In this document: positions 35,746 through 46,584 of the stretch, in pieces
How the letters are laid out: each line of letters begins with the position of its first letter
How positions within the stretch are numbered: the first letter of the stretch is position 1
Origin: Streptococcus macacae NCTC 11558
Lineage (GTDB): Bacteria; Bacillota; Bacilli; Lactobacillales; Streptococcaceae
NCBI RefSeq assembly: GCF_000187995.2
Contig: NZ_AEUW02000001.1
Coordinates: 1 to 64,000 of the forward strand
Direction of reading: 5' to 3'
Length of the DNA: 64,000 bases
Made by a program: the position numbers and the translations under genes
Notes under the pieces: model-generated
Databases searched by the model: none
Told to the model about the DNA's origin: nothing
What the model saw: only the letters and a program-made list of their open reading frames with translations

Positions 35746-37143
35746 ATGAAAAATAGTGGGCATTATAAGATGCGTAAAGTTAAAAAAAGATGGGTAACTG
35801 TTTCTGTTATACCTGCAATGCTGTTCTTATCTTTAGGGTTGGCAACTGTTAAGGCTGATGCTGAAACATCAGATAGCATGCCTAGCTCTACAGTGAGCAG
35901 AGAACAGACAACCGACCAAAGACAAGAACCTTCAGCAGCTGCATCAGAAACAAATAAGATTGCACTTGAAGGAGATAGTGTCTCACCAAAAGTAGGGTCA
36001 GAACAAACAGATCCAGCTAATGAAAAGATATCAGAGCAAAATAAAGCAGGTATTAGTGAAGAAACACAGAGAAAAAGCAGTGTGTCAGACCAAGCAGCTG
36101 CCACTAATGAACCTGTATCAAAAGATGTAATATCAGAAACGGCTGAAGTAAAAGCAGCACAAAAGGCTGCTGCACCTAAAACAGATGGTGTTATAGTGAC
36201 AAAAAATGAAGCTGAGCAGACAGCTGCATCTGATCAAGAGTTAAATCAAGCAAAGGTTCAAGAGGCTATAGATTCATTAACAGCAGCTTCAAAAGGAAAG
36301 ACAGTTTCTAAGGATCAAAACAGTCAGAAAGTACAGACAGTTTCTGAACTGCAAAAGGTAAATGGTCTTACTTCTACAGGAATTTCAACCTTAGATGCTG
36401 CGGCACTGACTTATGAGTTTGAAAGGGCAAGAATTAACGGGGCAACTGATGCTAATATTCTTAGCGAAGCTCAAAAAGGCGGAAAGATAATACCTTCTAA
36501 TTTGCAGTATATTGCTGATTTCTATGATAATAATACAGGAACCAGCGGAACAGCATTTAAAGATACTAATATTAATAAAGTTGTTATCGCTTATACGGGA
36601 ACTAACTCTGATGGCAATGAATGGAAGGATGCTGTAGGAGCTGATATCATGGGAATTGGTTTAGCCAGAGGTCAGCATTATCAGCCAGCTTATGATTTTT
36701 ATGATAAAATGGCACTGGAATATGGAGCAGCAAACATTATCTTAACAGGACACTCTTTGGGCGGTAATGTTGCTCAGCGTGTTGCTCTGAAAAGGAATGT
36801 GCCAAACACTATTGTCTACAATGCCGCTCCTTTGTACATACCAATTATTGCTTCTGTCGGCAATGCGGTATATGAGTCTATTCGTAATCGTTTTCAGCTT
36901 CCACCCAATAAGGAAGAAGCTAAAAAAACGATCAGTGAAATAGAAAATGAACGCAAAAATTTTACTGGAAAAGTGACTAGGATTACGACACAAAAAGATT
37001 CTCTTAATAATATTGTTCGCAGATTAGGAGGCGTCTATATAGGCAAAGAGTATGTTATTAACAACTCTGGCGGTCATGATCTAAAGTTTATTGCCAGTGA
37101 CCCTAAACAAATTGATAATATCAAAAATATTATCACTCTTTAA
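35746..37143 (+). CDS. Secreted lipase-like surface protein
   Basis: This 465-residue protein has a signal peptide of the KxYKxGKxW-like kind (HYKMRKVKKRW, then a hydrophobic core, with cleavage near VKADA). A Ser/Thr/Glu/Lys-rich low-complexity linker spans about residues 38-200. The C-terminal alpha/beta-hydrolase domain has IAYTGTNSDGNEWKDA and the nucleophile Ser337 in LTGHSLGGNVA, with a candidate His in GGHDLKF near the end. There is no LPXTG sorting signal, so it is probably released or held non-covalently. It has its own promoter region and ribosome site (AAGGGGAG). It sits between rbfA and the LOG gene and looks like an addition to a core region. Substrate is unknown. Confidence 0.8.
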   Translation: MKNSGHYKMRKVKKRWVTVSVIPAMLFLSLGLATVKADAETSDSMPSSTVSREQTTDQRQEPSAAASETNKIALEGDSVSPKVGSEQTDPANEKISEQNKAGISEETQRKSSVSDQAAATNEPVSKDVISETAEVKAAQKAAAPKTDGVIVTKNEAEQTAASDQELNQAKVQEAIDSLTAASKGKTVSKDQNSQKVQTVSELQKVNGLTSTGISTLDAAALTYEFERARINGATDANILSEAQKGGKIIPSNLQYIADFYDNNTGTSGTAFKDTNINKVVIAYTGTNSDGNEWKDAVGADIMGIGLARGQHYQPAYDFYDKMALEYGAANIILTGHSLGGNVAQRVALKRNVPNTIVYNAAPLYIPIIASVGNAVYESIRNRFQLPPNKEEAKKTISEIENERKNFTGKVTRITTQKDSLNNIVRRLGGVYIGKEYVINNSGGHDLKFIASDPKQIDNIKNIITL

Positions 37144-37383
37144 TATCTAACTGGAGCAACTCTTTGAAAACAGTTAGTTACTCTTATTGTTAAAAAACTT
37201 TCTCAACATTTATGAAAAGCAGCAGGTCTGTTTGTCTTTATCATTAAAGATGAATTATGCCTTTTAGCTTTCGTAAGAGTTGAGAAGTTTTTTACTTTTT
37301 AGCCTTAAGAAGCTAAAGGCCGCATTTTTATTTGTGCTATAATAAATAAAGTTTATTTTATTATGAAAGAAGATATGTTTAAT

Positions 37384-37941
37384 ATGAACATTACTGTTTA
37401 TCTTGGAGCTAGCAAAGGAAATTTGCCTGTTTATGAGGAAAAGACGCTTGAGCTAGCGCGTTGGATTGCTTCTAAAAATCATGTTTTAATTTATGGAGGC
37501 AGCAATAGGGGATTGATGAGGATTTTAGCGGATGAAGTGCTTGCTCAAGGTGCTAAAGTTTATGGTTTTATACCCGATTTTTTGCAAGTTAAAGAGATTG
37601 CCCATCCTAATTTGACGGATTTAACGATTGTCAGCGATATGGATCAGCGCAAAAGGCTGATGATGGAAGAAGGAGATGTTCTTCTTGCCCTGCCTGGTGG
37701 TCCAGGAACCCTTGAAGAGATCAGTGAAGCTATTTCTTGGGCACGTATCGGACGCAATCCTAAGCCTTGTATTTTGCTGAATATCAATGGTTATTATGAT
37801 TTTTTAAAAGCCCAGTTTGATCATATGGTATTTCAAGGTTTTTTGACAAAAGAAGATCGCGCTAACATCCTTTTTTCGGATGATTTAAAAGAGATAGAGT
37901 CCTTTATTGAAAATTATCAGTCGCTAAGAGATAAGTTTTAG
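37384..37941 (+). CDS. LOG family protein (TIGR00730)
   Basis: This 185-residue protein has a Rossmann-like fold of the lysine decarboxylase-like/LOG family, which in plants and some bacteria cleaves cytokinin-type nucleoside monophosphates. Characteristic motifs are YGGSNRGLMRILAD, DMDQRKRLMM and the signature LPGGPGTLEEISEA. The physiological substrate in streptococci is not established. I start at the ATG at 37384 (MNITVYLGASKGN), which has AAAGAAG at suitable spacing; two upstream in-frame ATGs are less likely. Its promoter has TATAAT near 37336. Confidence 0.9.
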   Translation: MNITVYLGASKGNLPVYEEKTLELARWIASKNHVLIYGGSNRGLMRILADEVLAQGAKVYGFIPDFLQVKEIAHPNLTDLTIVSDMDQRKRLMMEEGDVLLALPGGPGTLEEISEAISWARIGRNPKPCILLNINGYYDFLKAQFDHMVFQGFLTKEDRANILFSDDLKEIESFIENYQSLRDKF

Positions 37942-38084
37942 GATTGAGGAGCGATTGGCTCTAGCTGTTTGAGAAGATTTGGTTATCAGATGCAGAAGAT
38001 CTTGTTATACTTGATTGGATCAGATGAAATTGATGATCAAGAGATAAAATTTTGTCACTTTGCTGACGAAGTCAGATGAAAGTA

Positions 38085-38093
38085 TGCTATAAT
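38085..38093 (+). promoter_or_regulatory. Extended -10 promoter for a leaderless proB mRNA
   Basis: TGC-TATAAT ends seven bases before the ATG of proB. The intervening AATTGGTC has no ribosome-binding sequence, so the message probably starts at or next to the start codon. Confidence 0.6.
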
Positions 38094-38100
38094 TGGTCAT

Positions 38101-38901
38101 ATGAAACGAAATTTTGATCATATCAAGCGTATTGTTATAAAAATCGGTACAAGTTCACTTGTTTTGCCCAATGGGAAAATTAATTTAGATAAATTGGATC
38201 AGCTAGCTTTTGTCATCTCTAGTTTGATGAATAAAGGCTTGGATGTTATCTTGGTTTCATCAGGTGCTATGGGTTTTGGCCTTGATGTTTTGAAAATGGC
38301 TAAAAGGCCTGCCGAAGTTGCTCGTCAGCAAGCTGTTTCCAGTGTAGGGCAAGTGGCAATGATGAGTCTGTATTCTCAGATTTTTTCCCATTATCAAACA
38401 AATGTTTCGCAAATTCTTTTAACACGTGATGTGGTAGAATTTCCTGAAAGTTTAGAAAATGTAACCAATACTTTTGAAACCTTGCTATCTATGCGGATTG
38501 TTCCTATTGTTAATGAAAATGATGCTGTTAGTGTAGATGAAATGGATCATACGACAAAGTTTGGTGATAATGACCGTTTATCAGCAATTGTGACAAATAT
38601 TACCAACAGTGATCTTTTGCTTATGTTATCGGATATTGATGGTTTGTTTGATCGCAATCCCACTATTTATGAAGATGCTGTTTTGCGTGAACAAGTCACA
38701 GAAATTACAGAAGAGATTATGACATCAGCCGGCGGCGCAGGCAGTAAATTTGGAACAGGCGGTATGATGAGCAAAATTCAAAGTGCTCAAATTATTTTTG
38801 ACAGCAACCGTCAAATGATTCTTATGAACGGTTCGAACCCTCGCGATATTTTGCGTGTTCTAAAGGGCGATATGATCGGAACTTTTTTCTCAAAGGAGTG
38901 A
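38101..38901 (+). CDS. proB: Glutamate 5-kinase
   Basis: ProB catalyses the first step of proline synthesis, phosphorylating glutamate. This 266-residue form has only the amino-acid kinase domain: [38 protein letters not shown] and the [14 protein letters not shown] loop. The C-terminal PUA domain of the Escherichia coli enzyme is absent, as in many streptococci. It is seven bases before proA and forms an operon with it. Confidence 0.96.
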   Translation: MKRNFDHIKRIVIKIGTSSLVLPNGKINLDKLDQLAFVISSLMNKGLDVILVSSGAMGFGLDVLKMAKRPAEVARQQAVSSVGQVAMMSLYSQIFSHYQTNVSQILLTRDVVEFPESLENVTNTFETLLSMRIVPIVNENDAVSVDEMDHTTKFGDNDRLSAIVTNITNSDLLLMLSDIDGLFDRNPTIYEDAVLREQVTEITEEIMTSAGGAGSKFGTGGMMSKIQSAQIIFDSNRQMILMNGSNPRDILRVLKGDMIGTFFSKE

Positions 38902-38907
38902 TTAAGC

Positions 38908-40158
38908 ATGACGATGATTAATAGACTTGGAAAGAATGCTAGAAAGGCTAGTTTTTTATTAGCGAAGTTAGAAACTGCTTCGAAAAATGAAGCTCTTCTT
39001 AAAATAGCAGAAGGTTTAGAAGCAGAGATTCCTTATATTCTTAAAGAGAATGCCAAAGATATTGCTAAGGCAAAAGAAAATGGTATTACAGATATTATGA
39101 TAGACCGTCTGTATCTTGATGCTGAACGTATTCAGACCATAGCTGCTGCGGTGCGAGATGTTGCCCAATTAGATGATCCTATTGGTCAGGTAGTGCGCGG
39201 TTACACTAATATAGACGGTCTTAAAATTGTTCAAAAGCGTGTACCTCTGGGTGTTATCGCAATGATCTTTGAGAGCCGTCCCAATGTTACCGTTGATGCC
39301 TTTAGCCTAGCTTTCAAAACTGGCAATGCGATTATCCTGAGAGGCGGCCGTGATGCTATTCATTCAAATATAGCCTTTGTGACAATTATGCGACAAATCT
39401 TAGGGCGTCTGGGATTAGATGAAAATAGTGTTCAGTTAGTTGAAGATACTAGCCATGCCCTTGCTGAAGATCTGATGGCGGCTGTAGACTATATTGATGT
39501 ACTTATTCCAAGAGGCAGTGCTAATCTTATTCAAACAGTAAAGGACAAGGCAAAGGTTCCCGTCATTGAGACAGGTGTTGGCAATGTTCATCTTTATGTG
39601 GATGAATCAGCTGATTTAGAAATGGCCAGCAGCATTGTTATCAACGCTAAAACACAGCGTCCCAGTGTTTGTAATGCGGCAGAAAGTTTAATTGTTCATG
39701 AGAAAATAGCTCAAGAGTTTCTGCCAAAACTGGAGAAGGCTATTAAACAAGTACACCCTGTAGAATTTAGGGCAGATGAAAAAGCGTTAACTATTTTTGC
39801 TGATGCTAAACCAGCAAAAATAGAAGATTATGCAGCAGAATTTCTAGACTATGTGATGTCTGTAAAGGTTGTATCTGATCTAGATGAAGCTATTGCTTGG
39901 ATAAATACTTATAGCAGCCATCATTCAGAAAGTATTATAACGCGAGATCTTCGTTCTGCTGAACGTTTTCAAGATGAAGTTGATGCAGCAGTTGTCTATG
40001 TTAATGCTTCGACACGGTTCACAGACGGTTTTGTTTTTGGGTTGGGAGCTGAAATTGGTATTTCAACACAGAAAATTCATGCACGAGGGCCAATGGGATT
40101 GGAAGCTTTGACGAGCACAAAATTTTATATTAATGGAAATGGCCAAGTAAGGCATTAA
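38908..40158 (+). CDS. proA: Glutamate-5-semialdehyde dehydrogenase (gamma-glutamyl phosphate reductase)
   Basis: ProA reduces gamma-glutamyl phosphate to the semialdehyde, the second step of proline synthesis. The 416 residues have the aldehyde-dehydrogenase fold, with [20 protein letters not shown], the cofactor loop PRGSANLI and the catalytic Cys in [16 protein letters not shown] lies upstream. proC, the last pathway enzyme, is not in this window. Confidence 0.97.
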   Translation: MTMINRLGKNARKASFLLAKLETASKNEALLKIAEGLEAEIPYILKENAKDIAKAKENGITDIMIDRLYLDAERIQTIAAAVRDVAQLDDPIGQVVRGYTNIDGLKIVQKRVPLGVIAMIFESRPNVTVDAFSLAFKTGNAIILRGGRDAIHSNIAFVTIMRQILGRLGLDENSVQLVEDTSHALAEDLMAAVDYIDVLIPRGSANLIQTVKDKAKVPVIETGVGNVHLYVDESADLEMASSIVINAKTQRPSVCNAAESLIVHEKIAQEFLPKLEKAIKQVHPVEFRADEKALTIFADAKPAKIEDYAAEFLDYVMSVKVVSDLDEAIAWINTYSSHHSESIITRDLRSAERFQDEVDAAVVYVNASTRFTDGFVFGLGAEIGISTQKIHARGPMGLEALTSTKFYINGNGQVRH

Positions 40159-40188
40159 GTAAGAGAAGTCTTTTAATGCTGAACTTAG

Positions 40189-40216
40189 AGAGAAGTTTTT
40201 TGGCTTCTCTTTTTTA
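40189..40216 (+). terminator. Terminator after proA
   Basis: AGAGAAG / CTTCTCT with a T-rich loop, followed by TTTTTAG. It lies just before the rsmH promoter. Confidence 0.75.
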
Positions 40217-40237
40217 GTTTATTCTGGAATAAAAATA

Positions 40238-40246
40238 TGGTAAAAT
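40238..40246 (+). promoter_or_regulatory. Extended -10 promoter for a leaderless rsmH mRNA
   Basis: TGG-TAAAAT ends seven bases before the ATG at 40254. The spacer AAGGATT contains AGGA, but it would be too close for ribosome binding and would lie upstream of the predicted start site. Confidence 0.5.
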
Positions 40247-40253
40247 AAGGATT

Positions 40254-41204
40254 ATGACTAATGATTTTCATCATATTACGGTCCTTTTACACGAAACAGT
40301 TGATATGTTAGCAATTAAGCCAGATGGTATTTATGTTGATGCCACTCTTGGCGGGGGAGGACACAGCAGTTACCTGCTTTCAAAACTTAGTAAAAAAGGC
40401 CATCTTTATTGTTTTGATCAAGACCAAAAGGCTCTTGATCATGCAAAAAAACGCTTAAAACCTTATTTTGAAGCAGGACAGGTTAGCTTTATTAAAGATA
40501 ATTTTAGAAATCTCAAAGCCTGTTTAGCGGCAGAAGGTATTTTTGAAATTGATGGTATCTGCTATGATTTAGGTGTATCAAGTCCTCAATTTGATGAAGG
40601 AAAGCGCGGCTTTTCTTATAAAAAAGAGGCTCCTCTTGATATGCGAATGAATCAAGAAGCTGACTTGACAGCTTTTGATGTGGTGAATACATATGATTAT
40701 CATGATTTAGTGCGTATTTTTTTTAAGTATGGGGAAGATAAATTTTCAAAACAAATTGCTCGAAAAATTGAAACTGCCAGAAAAGAGAAACCGATTGAAA
40801 CGACAGCAGAGTTAGCAGAGCTGATCAAATCGGCTAAACCTGCTAAGGAACTTAGGAAAAAGGGGCATCCAGCTAAACAGATTTTTCAAGCCATTCGCAT
40901 TGAGGTCAATGATGAATTAAGTGCTATAGCAGAATCCTTGAGACAAGCTTTAGATTTATTAACTATTGATGGACGCCTTTCAGTCATTACCTTTCATTCA
41001 CTGGAAGATCGTTTAGTTAAACAGGCTTTTAAAGAGGTAACTGAAGTCAATCTACCCAAGGGTCTGCCTCTTATCCCTGAAGATTTACAGCCTAAATTTT
41101 CTTTAGTTAATCGCAAACCTATTTTGCCTAGCCAGGGAGAGCTGAGCGATAATAATCGAGCGCATTCAGCTAAATTGCGGGTTATTCAAAAAATTCGAAG
41201 ATAA
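40254..41204 (+). CDS. rsmH: 16S rRNA (cytosine(1402)-N4)-methyltransferase
   Basis: RsmH (MraW) makes the N4-methyl group on C1402 of 16S rRNA. The 316 residues show the start [14 protein letters not shown], the SAM motif [14 protein letters not shown], and the signature [27 protein letters not shown] and [10 protein letters not shown] complete the core. It is the first gene of the rsmH-ftsL-pbpX-mraY division cluster. Confidence 0.97.
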   Translation: MTNDFHHITVLLHETVDMLAIKPDGIYVDATLGGGGHSSYLLSKLSKKGHLYCFDQDQKALDHAKKRLKPYFEAGQVSFIKDNFRNLKACLAAEGIFEIDGICYDLGVSSPQFDEGKRGFSYKKEAPLDMRMNQEADLTAFDVVNTYDYHDLVRIFFKYGEDKFSKQIARKIETARKEKPIETTAELAELIKSAKPAKELRKKGHPAKQIFQAIRIEVNDELSAIAESLRQALDLLTIDGRLSVITFHSLEDRLVKQAFKEVTEVNLPKGLPLIPEDLQPKFSLVNRKPILPSQGELSDNNRAHSAKLRVIQKIRR

Positions 41205-41213
41205 GAGACTACT

Positions 41214-41537
41214 ATGACAAATGAGAAACGAAGCGAAGCTCTTTCGCAAGCCTTACAAAAACGTATAAGAACATTTAGCCGCTTAGAAAAGGCCTTTTAC
41301 GGAGCTATTATTATTACAGCTGTTACTTTAGCGGTTAGTATTATTTATCTGCAGAGCCGCAACCTGCAAGTTCAGCAGGAAATCAGCCGTTTAAACAGTC
41401 AGATCAATGATAAAGAAACAGAATATAATAATGCCAAGCAAGAAGTTAATGAGTTAAGCCGATACGACCGTATTTCCAAAATAGCTCAAAAAGCTGGCTT
41501 AACTGTCCAAAAAGATAATATCAAGAAGGTGGAATAA
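41214..41537 (+). CDS. ftsL: Cell division protein FtsL
   Basis: FtsL is a small bitopic division protein that works with FtsB and DivIB in the divisome. The 107 residues have a basic cytoplasmic part (1-28), one membrane helix (about 30-48) and an extracellular coiled coil (about 52-85) ending in YDRISKIAQKAGLTVQKDNI. Position between rsmH and pbpX and topology identify it, since sequence is poorly conserved. Confidence 0.92.
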   Translation: MTNEKRSEALSQALQKRIRTFSRLEKAFYGAIIITAVTLAVSIIYLQSRNLQVQQEISRLNSQINDKETEYNNAKQEVNELSRYDRISKIAQKAGLTVQKDNIKKVE

Positions 41538-41540
41538 CCT

Positions 41541-43784
41541 ATGAAAAACCTTAAGAAGAAATTTTTAGATTATGTCATAGGTGATCGCAGAACACCTGAA
41601 AAAAATCGAGAACGTGTTGGGCAAAATTTAATGATTTTGTCTATCTTTGTTTTCTTTGTTTTTGTTATTAATTTTATTATCATTATCGGAACAGACAGGA
41701 AGTTTGGAGTTAACCTTTCTAAAGGAGCTTCTTCTGTCTATCAGAGCGTTCAGACCGTTCAGGCTAAACGAGGAACCATTTATGATCGCAATGGCAATCC
41801 GATTGCAGAAGATTCAACAACTTATAATATTTATGCCGTTATCAGTAAATCTCACGTCTCTACTTCAGGGGAAAAACTATTTGTTCAGCCCTCGCAGTAT
41901 GATGAGGTCGCTGACATTTTCCAAAAATATCTTGGAATGGATAAAAAGTATGTTATCAAGCAGTTGAGTCAGAAGAAGCTGACACAGGTATCCTTTGGGA
42001 CAAAAGGCTCTAATATTACTTACAGTACCATGTCAGCTGTCACTAAAGCTATTGACAAAGCCAAGATTAAGGGAGTGGCCTTTACAACCAGTCCTGGCCG
42101 TATGTATCCTAACGGAACATTTGCTTCTCAGTTTATTGGATTAGCACAGGTTAAAGAGAAAAAAGATGGAAGCAAGATTCTTGCAGGTGCTACAGGAATG
42201 GAGGCTGCTTTAGATAAAATTCTATCTGGTAAAGACGGCCAAGTAACCTATCAAAAAGATCGTAATGGAAATACCTTGTTAGGAGCAGCAACAACTGTCA
42301 AAGAGGCTGAAAATGGGAAGGACGTTTATACTACTTTGTCAGCCCCGATTCAGACCTACCTTGAAACACGGATGGATGCCTTCCAAGAAAAGGCTAAGGG
42401 TGTTCAAGCAAGTGCCACACTTGTTAATGCTAAAACTGGGGAAATTCTAGCTACCTCACAGCGTCCAAGTTTTAATTCTGATACAAAAGACGGCTTAAAT
42501 GCTAAAGGTTTTACCTGGCAAAATACGCTTTATCAAACAAATTATGAACCTGGTTCAACTATGAAAGTTATGCTCCTTGCTTCAGCCATTGATAAAGGGG
42601 TCTTTAATCCTAATGAAACGTATAATAGTGCTGAGGTAAAAATTGCTGATGCTACAATTAAAGACTGGGACGTTAATGAAGGTATTTCCTCTGGTCAATA
42701 CTTAACATATGCCCAAGGATTTGCCCACTCCAGTAATGTTGGAATGACAAATCTAGAACAAAAAATGGGCAACAAAACTTGGCTGAACTATTTAGATAAA
42801 TACAGGTTTGGTCTTCCGACCCGCTTTGGTATGGGAAATGAAGCGACAGGACTTTTACCGACTGATAATGTTGTCACAACAGCTATGAGTGCCTTCGGTC
42901 AAGGTATTGGTGTAACACAAACACAAATGCTCAGAGCTTTCTCATCTGTTTCAAATGATGGCGTTATGCTGGAACCGCAGTTTATTTCTAAAGTTTATGA
43001 TCCTAAGACAGGAACCACGCGCTCAGCACAAAAAGAAGTTACTGGAAAACCAGTTTCAAAAGAAGCTGCCGTTAAAACCCGTCAGTACATGGTTACTGTT
43101 GGAACGGACCCTTATTATGGCACACTTTATGCCAATGGTGCACCTGTCATTCAGGTTGGAAATCAGTCTGTTGCGGTCAAATCAGGAACAGCCCAAATTG
43201 CTTCAGGAGATGGTTCAGGTTATTTAACTGGCAGTAATGACTATATTTATTCTGTTGTTGCTATGGTGCCTTCTGAAAATCCTGATTTTGTCATGTACGT
43301 TACTCTGCAGCAGCCAGAGCACTTTAGTGTTACCTTATGGCAAGATGTTGTCAATCCTGTTCTTGAAGAAGCAACTTTGATGAAGGATACCCTGCTATCG
43401 CCAGTAGAGACACCAAAAGATCAGCAGACTAAATACCGCTTATCAAAAGTTATTGGCAAAAATCCTGGCAATATAGCAGATGAATTGCGTCAAAATCTTG
43501 TGCATCCTATTATCCTCGGAACAGGTAATAAGATCACTAAAACCTCTGTTGATTCAGGTTCAAACTTAAATGAAAATGAGCAGATTTTACTGCTGACCAG
43601 TCATTTTGAAACAGTACCGGATATGTATGGCTGGACAAAGAAAAATGTTAAGAAGTTTGAAGACTGGACAGGCATAAAAGTCACCTTTAAAGGAAAAAGT
43701 TCGGGAACAGTTACCAATCAAAGCGTTGATGTTGGTAAAAATCTTAAAAAAGTAAAAAAAATAACGATCACTATAGGAGATTAA
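41541..43784 (+). CDS. pbpX: Penicillin-binding protein 2X
   Basis: PBP2x is the class B transpeptidase of septal cell-wall synthesis and a main beta-lactam target. The 747 residues have an N-terminal membrane helix (about 30-52), a dimerisation domain starting with [17 protein letters not shown], and the transpeptidase domain. That domain has the STMK motif (GSTMKVMLL), SSN (AHSSNVG) and KSGT (VAVKSGTAQ). Two PASTA domains lie at the C-terminus. It is four bases after ftsL and one base before mraY. Confidence 0.97.
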   Translation: MKNLKKKFLDYVIGDRRTPEKNRERVGQNLMILSIFVFFVFVINFIIIIGTDRKFGVNLSKGASSVYQSVQTVQAKRGTIYDRNGNPIAEDSTTYNIYAVISKSHVSTSGEKLFVQPSQYDEVADIFQKYLGMDKKYVIKQLSQKKLTQVSFGTKGSNITYSTMSAVTKAIDKAKIKGVAFTTSPGRMYPNGTFASQFIGLAQVKEKKDGSKILAGATGMEAALDKILSGKDGQVTYQKDRNGNTLLGAATTVKEAENGKDVYTTLSAPIQTYLETRMDAFQEKAKGVQASATLVNAKTGEILATSQRPSFNSDTKDGLNAKGFTWQNTLYQTNYEPGSTMKVMLLASAIDKGVFNPNETYNSAEVKIADATIKDWDVNEGISSGQYLTYAQGFAHSSNVGMTNLEQKMGNKTWLNYLDKYRFGLPTRFGMGNEATGLLPTDNVVTTAMSAFGQGIGVTQTQMLRAFSSVSNDGVMLEPQFISKVYDPKTGTTRSAQKEVTGKPVSKEAAVKTRQYMVTVGTDPYYGTLYANGAPVIQVGNQSVAVKSGTAQIASGDGSGYLTGSNDYIYSVVAMVPSENPDFVMYVTLQQPEHFSVTLWQDVVNPVLEEATLMKDTLLSPVETPKDQQTKYRLSKVIGKNPGNIADELRQNLVHPIILGTGNKITKTSVDSGSNLNENEQILLLTSHFETVPDMYGWTKKNVKKFEDWTGIKVTFKGKSSGTVTNQSVDVGKNLKKVKKITITIGD

Positions 43785-43785
43785 G

Positions 43786-44805
43786 ATGTTAATCAATTTA
43801 CTAATTGCAGGGGCTGTCGCTTTCTTGTTGACGGTTGTTGCTATGCCTTTTTTCATCAGGTTTTACCAGATGAAAAAAATCACCGGCCAACAGATGCATG
43901 AGGATGTTAAGCAGCATTTAGCCAAGGCTGGAACGCCAACAATGGGAGGTACAGTTTTTCTCCTGGTTGCTATCTTAGTGACCCTTCCCTTTGCTTTTTT
44001 TGATCATCTTGCCAAAGGTTCTGTTTCTGGAGCTAGCTTTGCCATTTTATTTGTCTTGTTAATATATGGTATTATTGGTTTTCTGGATGATTTTTTGAAA
44101 ATTTTTAAGAAGATTAACGAAGGCTTGACAGCTAGACAGAAGATGGCTCTGCAGATTATTGGCGGTTTAGTATTCTATTTTGTTCATGTCCTGCCAAGCG
44201 GAACGCACTCCCTTAATCTTTTTGGCTATTCCTTAAACCTAGGGGTTTTTTATATCTTTTTTGTCCTTTTTTGGCTGGTTGGCTTTTCAAATGCAGTGAA
44301 TTTAACAGATGGAATTGATGGTTTAGCTTCTATTTCTGTTGTTATCAGTTTAGCAGCTTATAGCATTATTGCTTATAACCAAAAACAGTTTGATGTTTTG
44401 CTTATTATTGTTACTATGATTGGAGCCTTGTTAGGCTTCTTCATCTTTAATCACAAACCTGCTAAAGTTTTTATGGGTGATGTGGGCAGTTTAGCACTGG
44501 GAGCTATGCTGGCGGCCATTTCAATAGCTCTTCGGCAGGAATGGACTTTACTGATTATTGGGATTGTGTATGTGCTTGAAACAACTTCGGTTATGCTTCA
44601 AGTATCCTATTTTAAATGGACTAAAAAACGTAGTGGTGAAGGAAAGCGCATTTTCAGAATGACTCCTTTTCATCATCACTTGGAACTTGGAGGCTTACGC
44701 TTAGGAGAATCTACTAAAAAATGGTCTGAATGGCAGGTAGATGCTTTTTTATGGCTGCTTGGTTTAGCTGCTAGTTGCCTGGTTTTAGCTATTTTATACT
44801 TATAA
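43786..44805 (+). CDS. mraY: Phospho-N-acetylmuramoyl-pentapeptide-transferase
   Basis: MraY transfers phospho-MurNAc-pentapeptide to undecaprenyl phosphate, making lipid I. This 339-residue membrane protein has about ten helices. GTPTMGG, the Asp pair in [16 protein letters not shown] and the C-terminal [11 protein letters not shown] are catalytic or conserved motifs. It ends the division cluster. The 239 bases between it and the helicase gene (44806-45044) hold AT-rich sequence with a TTTTTTGAGC-rich patch but no gene I can support. Confidence 0.97.
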   Translation: MLINLLIAGAVAFLLTVVAMPFFIRFYQMKKITGQQMHEDVKQHLAKAGTPTMGGTVFLLVAILVTLPFAFFDHLAKGSVSGASFAILFVLLIYGIIGFLDDFLKIFKKINEGLTARQKMALQIIGGLVFYFVHVLPSGTHSLNLFGYSLNLGVFYIFFVLFWLVGFSNAVNLTDGIDGLASISVVISLAAYSIIAYNQKQFDVLLIIVTMIGALLGFFIFNHKPAKVFMGDVGSLALGAMLAAISIALRQEWTLLIIGIVYVLETTSVMLQVSYFKWTKKRSGEGKRIFRMTPFHHHLELGGLRLGESTKKWSEWQVDAFLWLLGLAASCLVLAILYL

Positions 44806-45044
44806 ATGAAAGTAAAACCTGATAAACAAAGGATTTAGCTGTCATTTTAGCTTTCTAAAAAAGCCGACTGTCTCTCTAAATACTCAAGTTTAACAGTAAA
44901 GTGAAAAATTTTACGATCTAAATAAGGAGTGAGGAAACTCAATAGCATATTTTTTGAGCTTGCTTGCTTTTTTTATTGTCAGTCTGTCGCTGTCGCTTTG
45001 CTTTAGTCTAGCGTTTTTATCTTACAATGAATAAAGAGGAAACT

Positions 45045-46388
45045 ATGAAATTTACAGATTTTAAATTTAAACCTTATATCAATGAAGCTTTAGCTGATTT
45101 ACATTTTGATACCCCTACAGAAGTTCAAAGAAAACTTATCCCTGTTGTTTTGTCTGGACGGGATCTAGTAGGTGAATCCAAAACGGGATCAGGAAAAACT
45201 CATACTTTTTTGCTGCCTATTTTTGAGAACCTAGAGGAAGACTCGGAAAATGTACAGGCTCTTATTACAGCTCCCAGCAGAGAGCTAGCTGCACAGATAT
45301 ACCAGGCTGCTAAGCAGATTGCGCATTTTTCTAAAAAAGACATTCGTATTTCAAATTATGTTGGCGGTACAGATAAACTTCGTCAGCTTGAAAAACTTAA
45401 CAATCAGCAGCCCCATATTGTCATTGGAACGCCAGGACGTATTTATGACTTAGTGCAGACAGGCCAGCTTCTTATTCATAAAGTTCATACTTTCGTTGTC
45501 GATGAAGCAGATATGACTCTTGATATGGGGTTTATTGATACAGTGGATAAGATAGCTGCTCGCTTGCCAAACCATTTGCAGTTTTTAGTATTTTCAGCAA
45601 CCATTCCTCAAAAATTACAGCCGTTTTTGAAAAAGTATCTAACCAATCCTCTTATAGAGAAAATTAAAACCAATACAGTTATTGCAGATACTGTTGAAAA
45701 TTGGCTTTTATCAACTAAGGGGCGCGATAAAAATAATCAAATTTTAGAAATAGCTAAGCTTTTAAATCCCTATCTTGCTATGATTTTTGTCAATACTAAA
45801 GAGCGGGCTGATGATCTGCATGCTTTTTTGCGAGCTAATGGCCTAAAGGCCGCTAAAATTCATGGGGATATCCCTCCGCGTGAGCGCAAACGTATTATGA
45901 ATCAAGTGAAAAGGCTTGATTTTGAATATATTGTTGCGACAGATTTAGCTGCTAGAGGGCTTGATATTGAAGGTGTCAGCCATGTTATTAATGATGCTAT
46001 CCCTCAGGATCTGTCCTTTTTTATCCATCGTGTAGGCCGGACAGGACGCAATAGCTTACCTGGTATAGCCATCACCCTTTATCAGCCAAGTGATGATTCA
46101 GATATTCGCCGTTTAGAAAAAATGGGAATTCATTTTCAGGCTAAAATAATAAAAGATGGAGAATTTCAAGATACTTATGACCGTGACCGCCGATTTAACC
46201 GTGAAAAAGAACCAGAGAAATTAGATATTGAAATGATTGGTTTGGTTAAAAAGAAGAAAAAGAAAATTAAACCAGGTTATAAAAAAAAAATTCAGTGGAA
46301 GGTTGATGAAAAACGACGAAAAGCACGCCGTTCAGCTAATCGCGCTAAAGGTCGTGCAGAACGAAAAGCTAAAAAGCAGTCCTTTTAA
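45045..46388 (+). CDS. DEAD-box RNA helicase
   Basis: This 447-residue helicase remodels RNA, probably in ribosome assembly or mRNA decay. Motif I is ESKTGSGKTH, Ia TAPSRELAAQ, Ib TPGRI, II VDEAD, III SAT, and in the second RecA domain ATDLAARGLDIEGV and HRVGRTGR. A basic Lys/Arg-rich tail (about 395-447) should bind RNA. It resembles CshB-type enzymes of Firmicutes. I start at 45045 with AAAGAGGAAA upstream; an ATG 18 bases earlier is less well placed. Confidence 0.94.
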   Translation: MKFTDFKFKPYINEALADLHFDTPTEVQRKLIPVVLSGRDLVGESKTGSGKTHTFLLPIFENLEEDSENVQALITAPSRELAAQIYQAAKQIAHFSKKDIRISNYVGGTDKLRQLEKLNNQQPHIVIGTPGRIYDLVQTGQLLIHKVHTFVVDEADMTLDMGFIDTVDKIAARLPNHLQFLVFSATIPQKLQPFLKKYLTNPLIEKIKTNTVIADTVENWLLSTKGRDKNNQILEIAKLLNPYLAMIFVNTKERADDLHAFLRANGLKAAKIHGDIPPRERKRIMNQVKRLDFEYIVATDLAARGLDIEGVSHVINDAIPQDLSFFIHRVGRTGRNSLPGIAITLYQPSDDSDIRRLEKMGIHFQAKIIKDGEFQDTYDRDRRFNREKEPEKLDIEMIGLVKKKKKKIKPGYKKKIQWKVDEKRRKARRSANRAKGRAERKAKKQSF

Positions 46389-46497
46389 CATTTGACTATA
46401 AAAGAAAGAGAAATAAGCCGATTGCCTGTTTTAGCATTTTAAGGACTAAGTTAGCGGACAGCTAGCCTGCACTTGTTATCTTTGAGATATCAAGTTT

Positions 46498-46584
46498 TGA
46501 TCATAGTGATAAAATATCTCTATCACAGTGATAAAAAATAACTATTATACACTCTCTTCTGATCATGATAGACTGGAATATAAT
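46498..46584 (+). promoter_or_regulatory. Regulatory region of the cystine-type ABC operon: two LysR-type boxes
   Basis: ATCATAGTGAT (46500-46510) and ATCACAGTGAT (46522-46532) are two palindromes with centres 22 bases apart, two helical turns. The second sits in TATCACAGTGATA, a perfect T-N11-A LysR-type motif. A TATAAT box lies at 46579-46584 with no good -35. The boxes fall roughly 64 and 86 bases before the predicted start, the usual place for LysR-type activators. S. mutans tcyABC is reported to be activated by the LysR-type protein CysR. Confidence 0.55.

Noticed and set aside
37192..37295. Long-range inverted repeat (AACTTTCTCAAC and GTTGAGAAGTT) after the secreted lipase gene
   Set aside because: The loop would be about 80 bases, and no adjacent T-run makes it a convincing terminator; it may be chance in AT-rich DNA.
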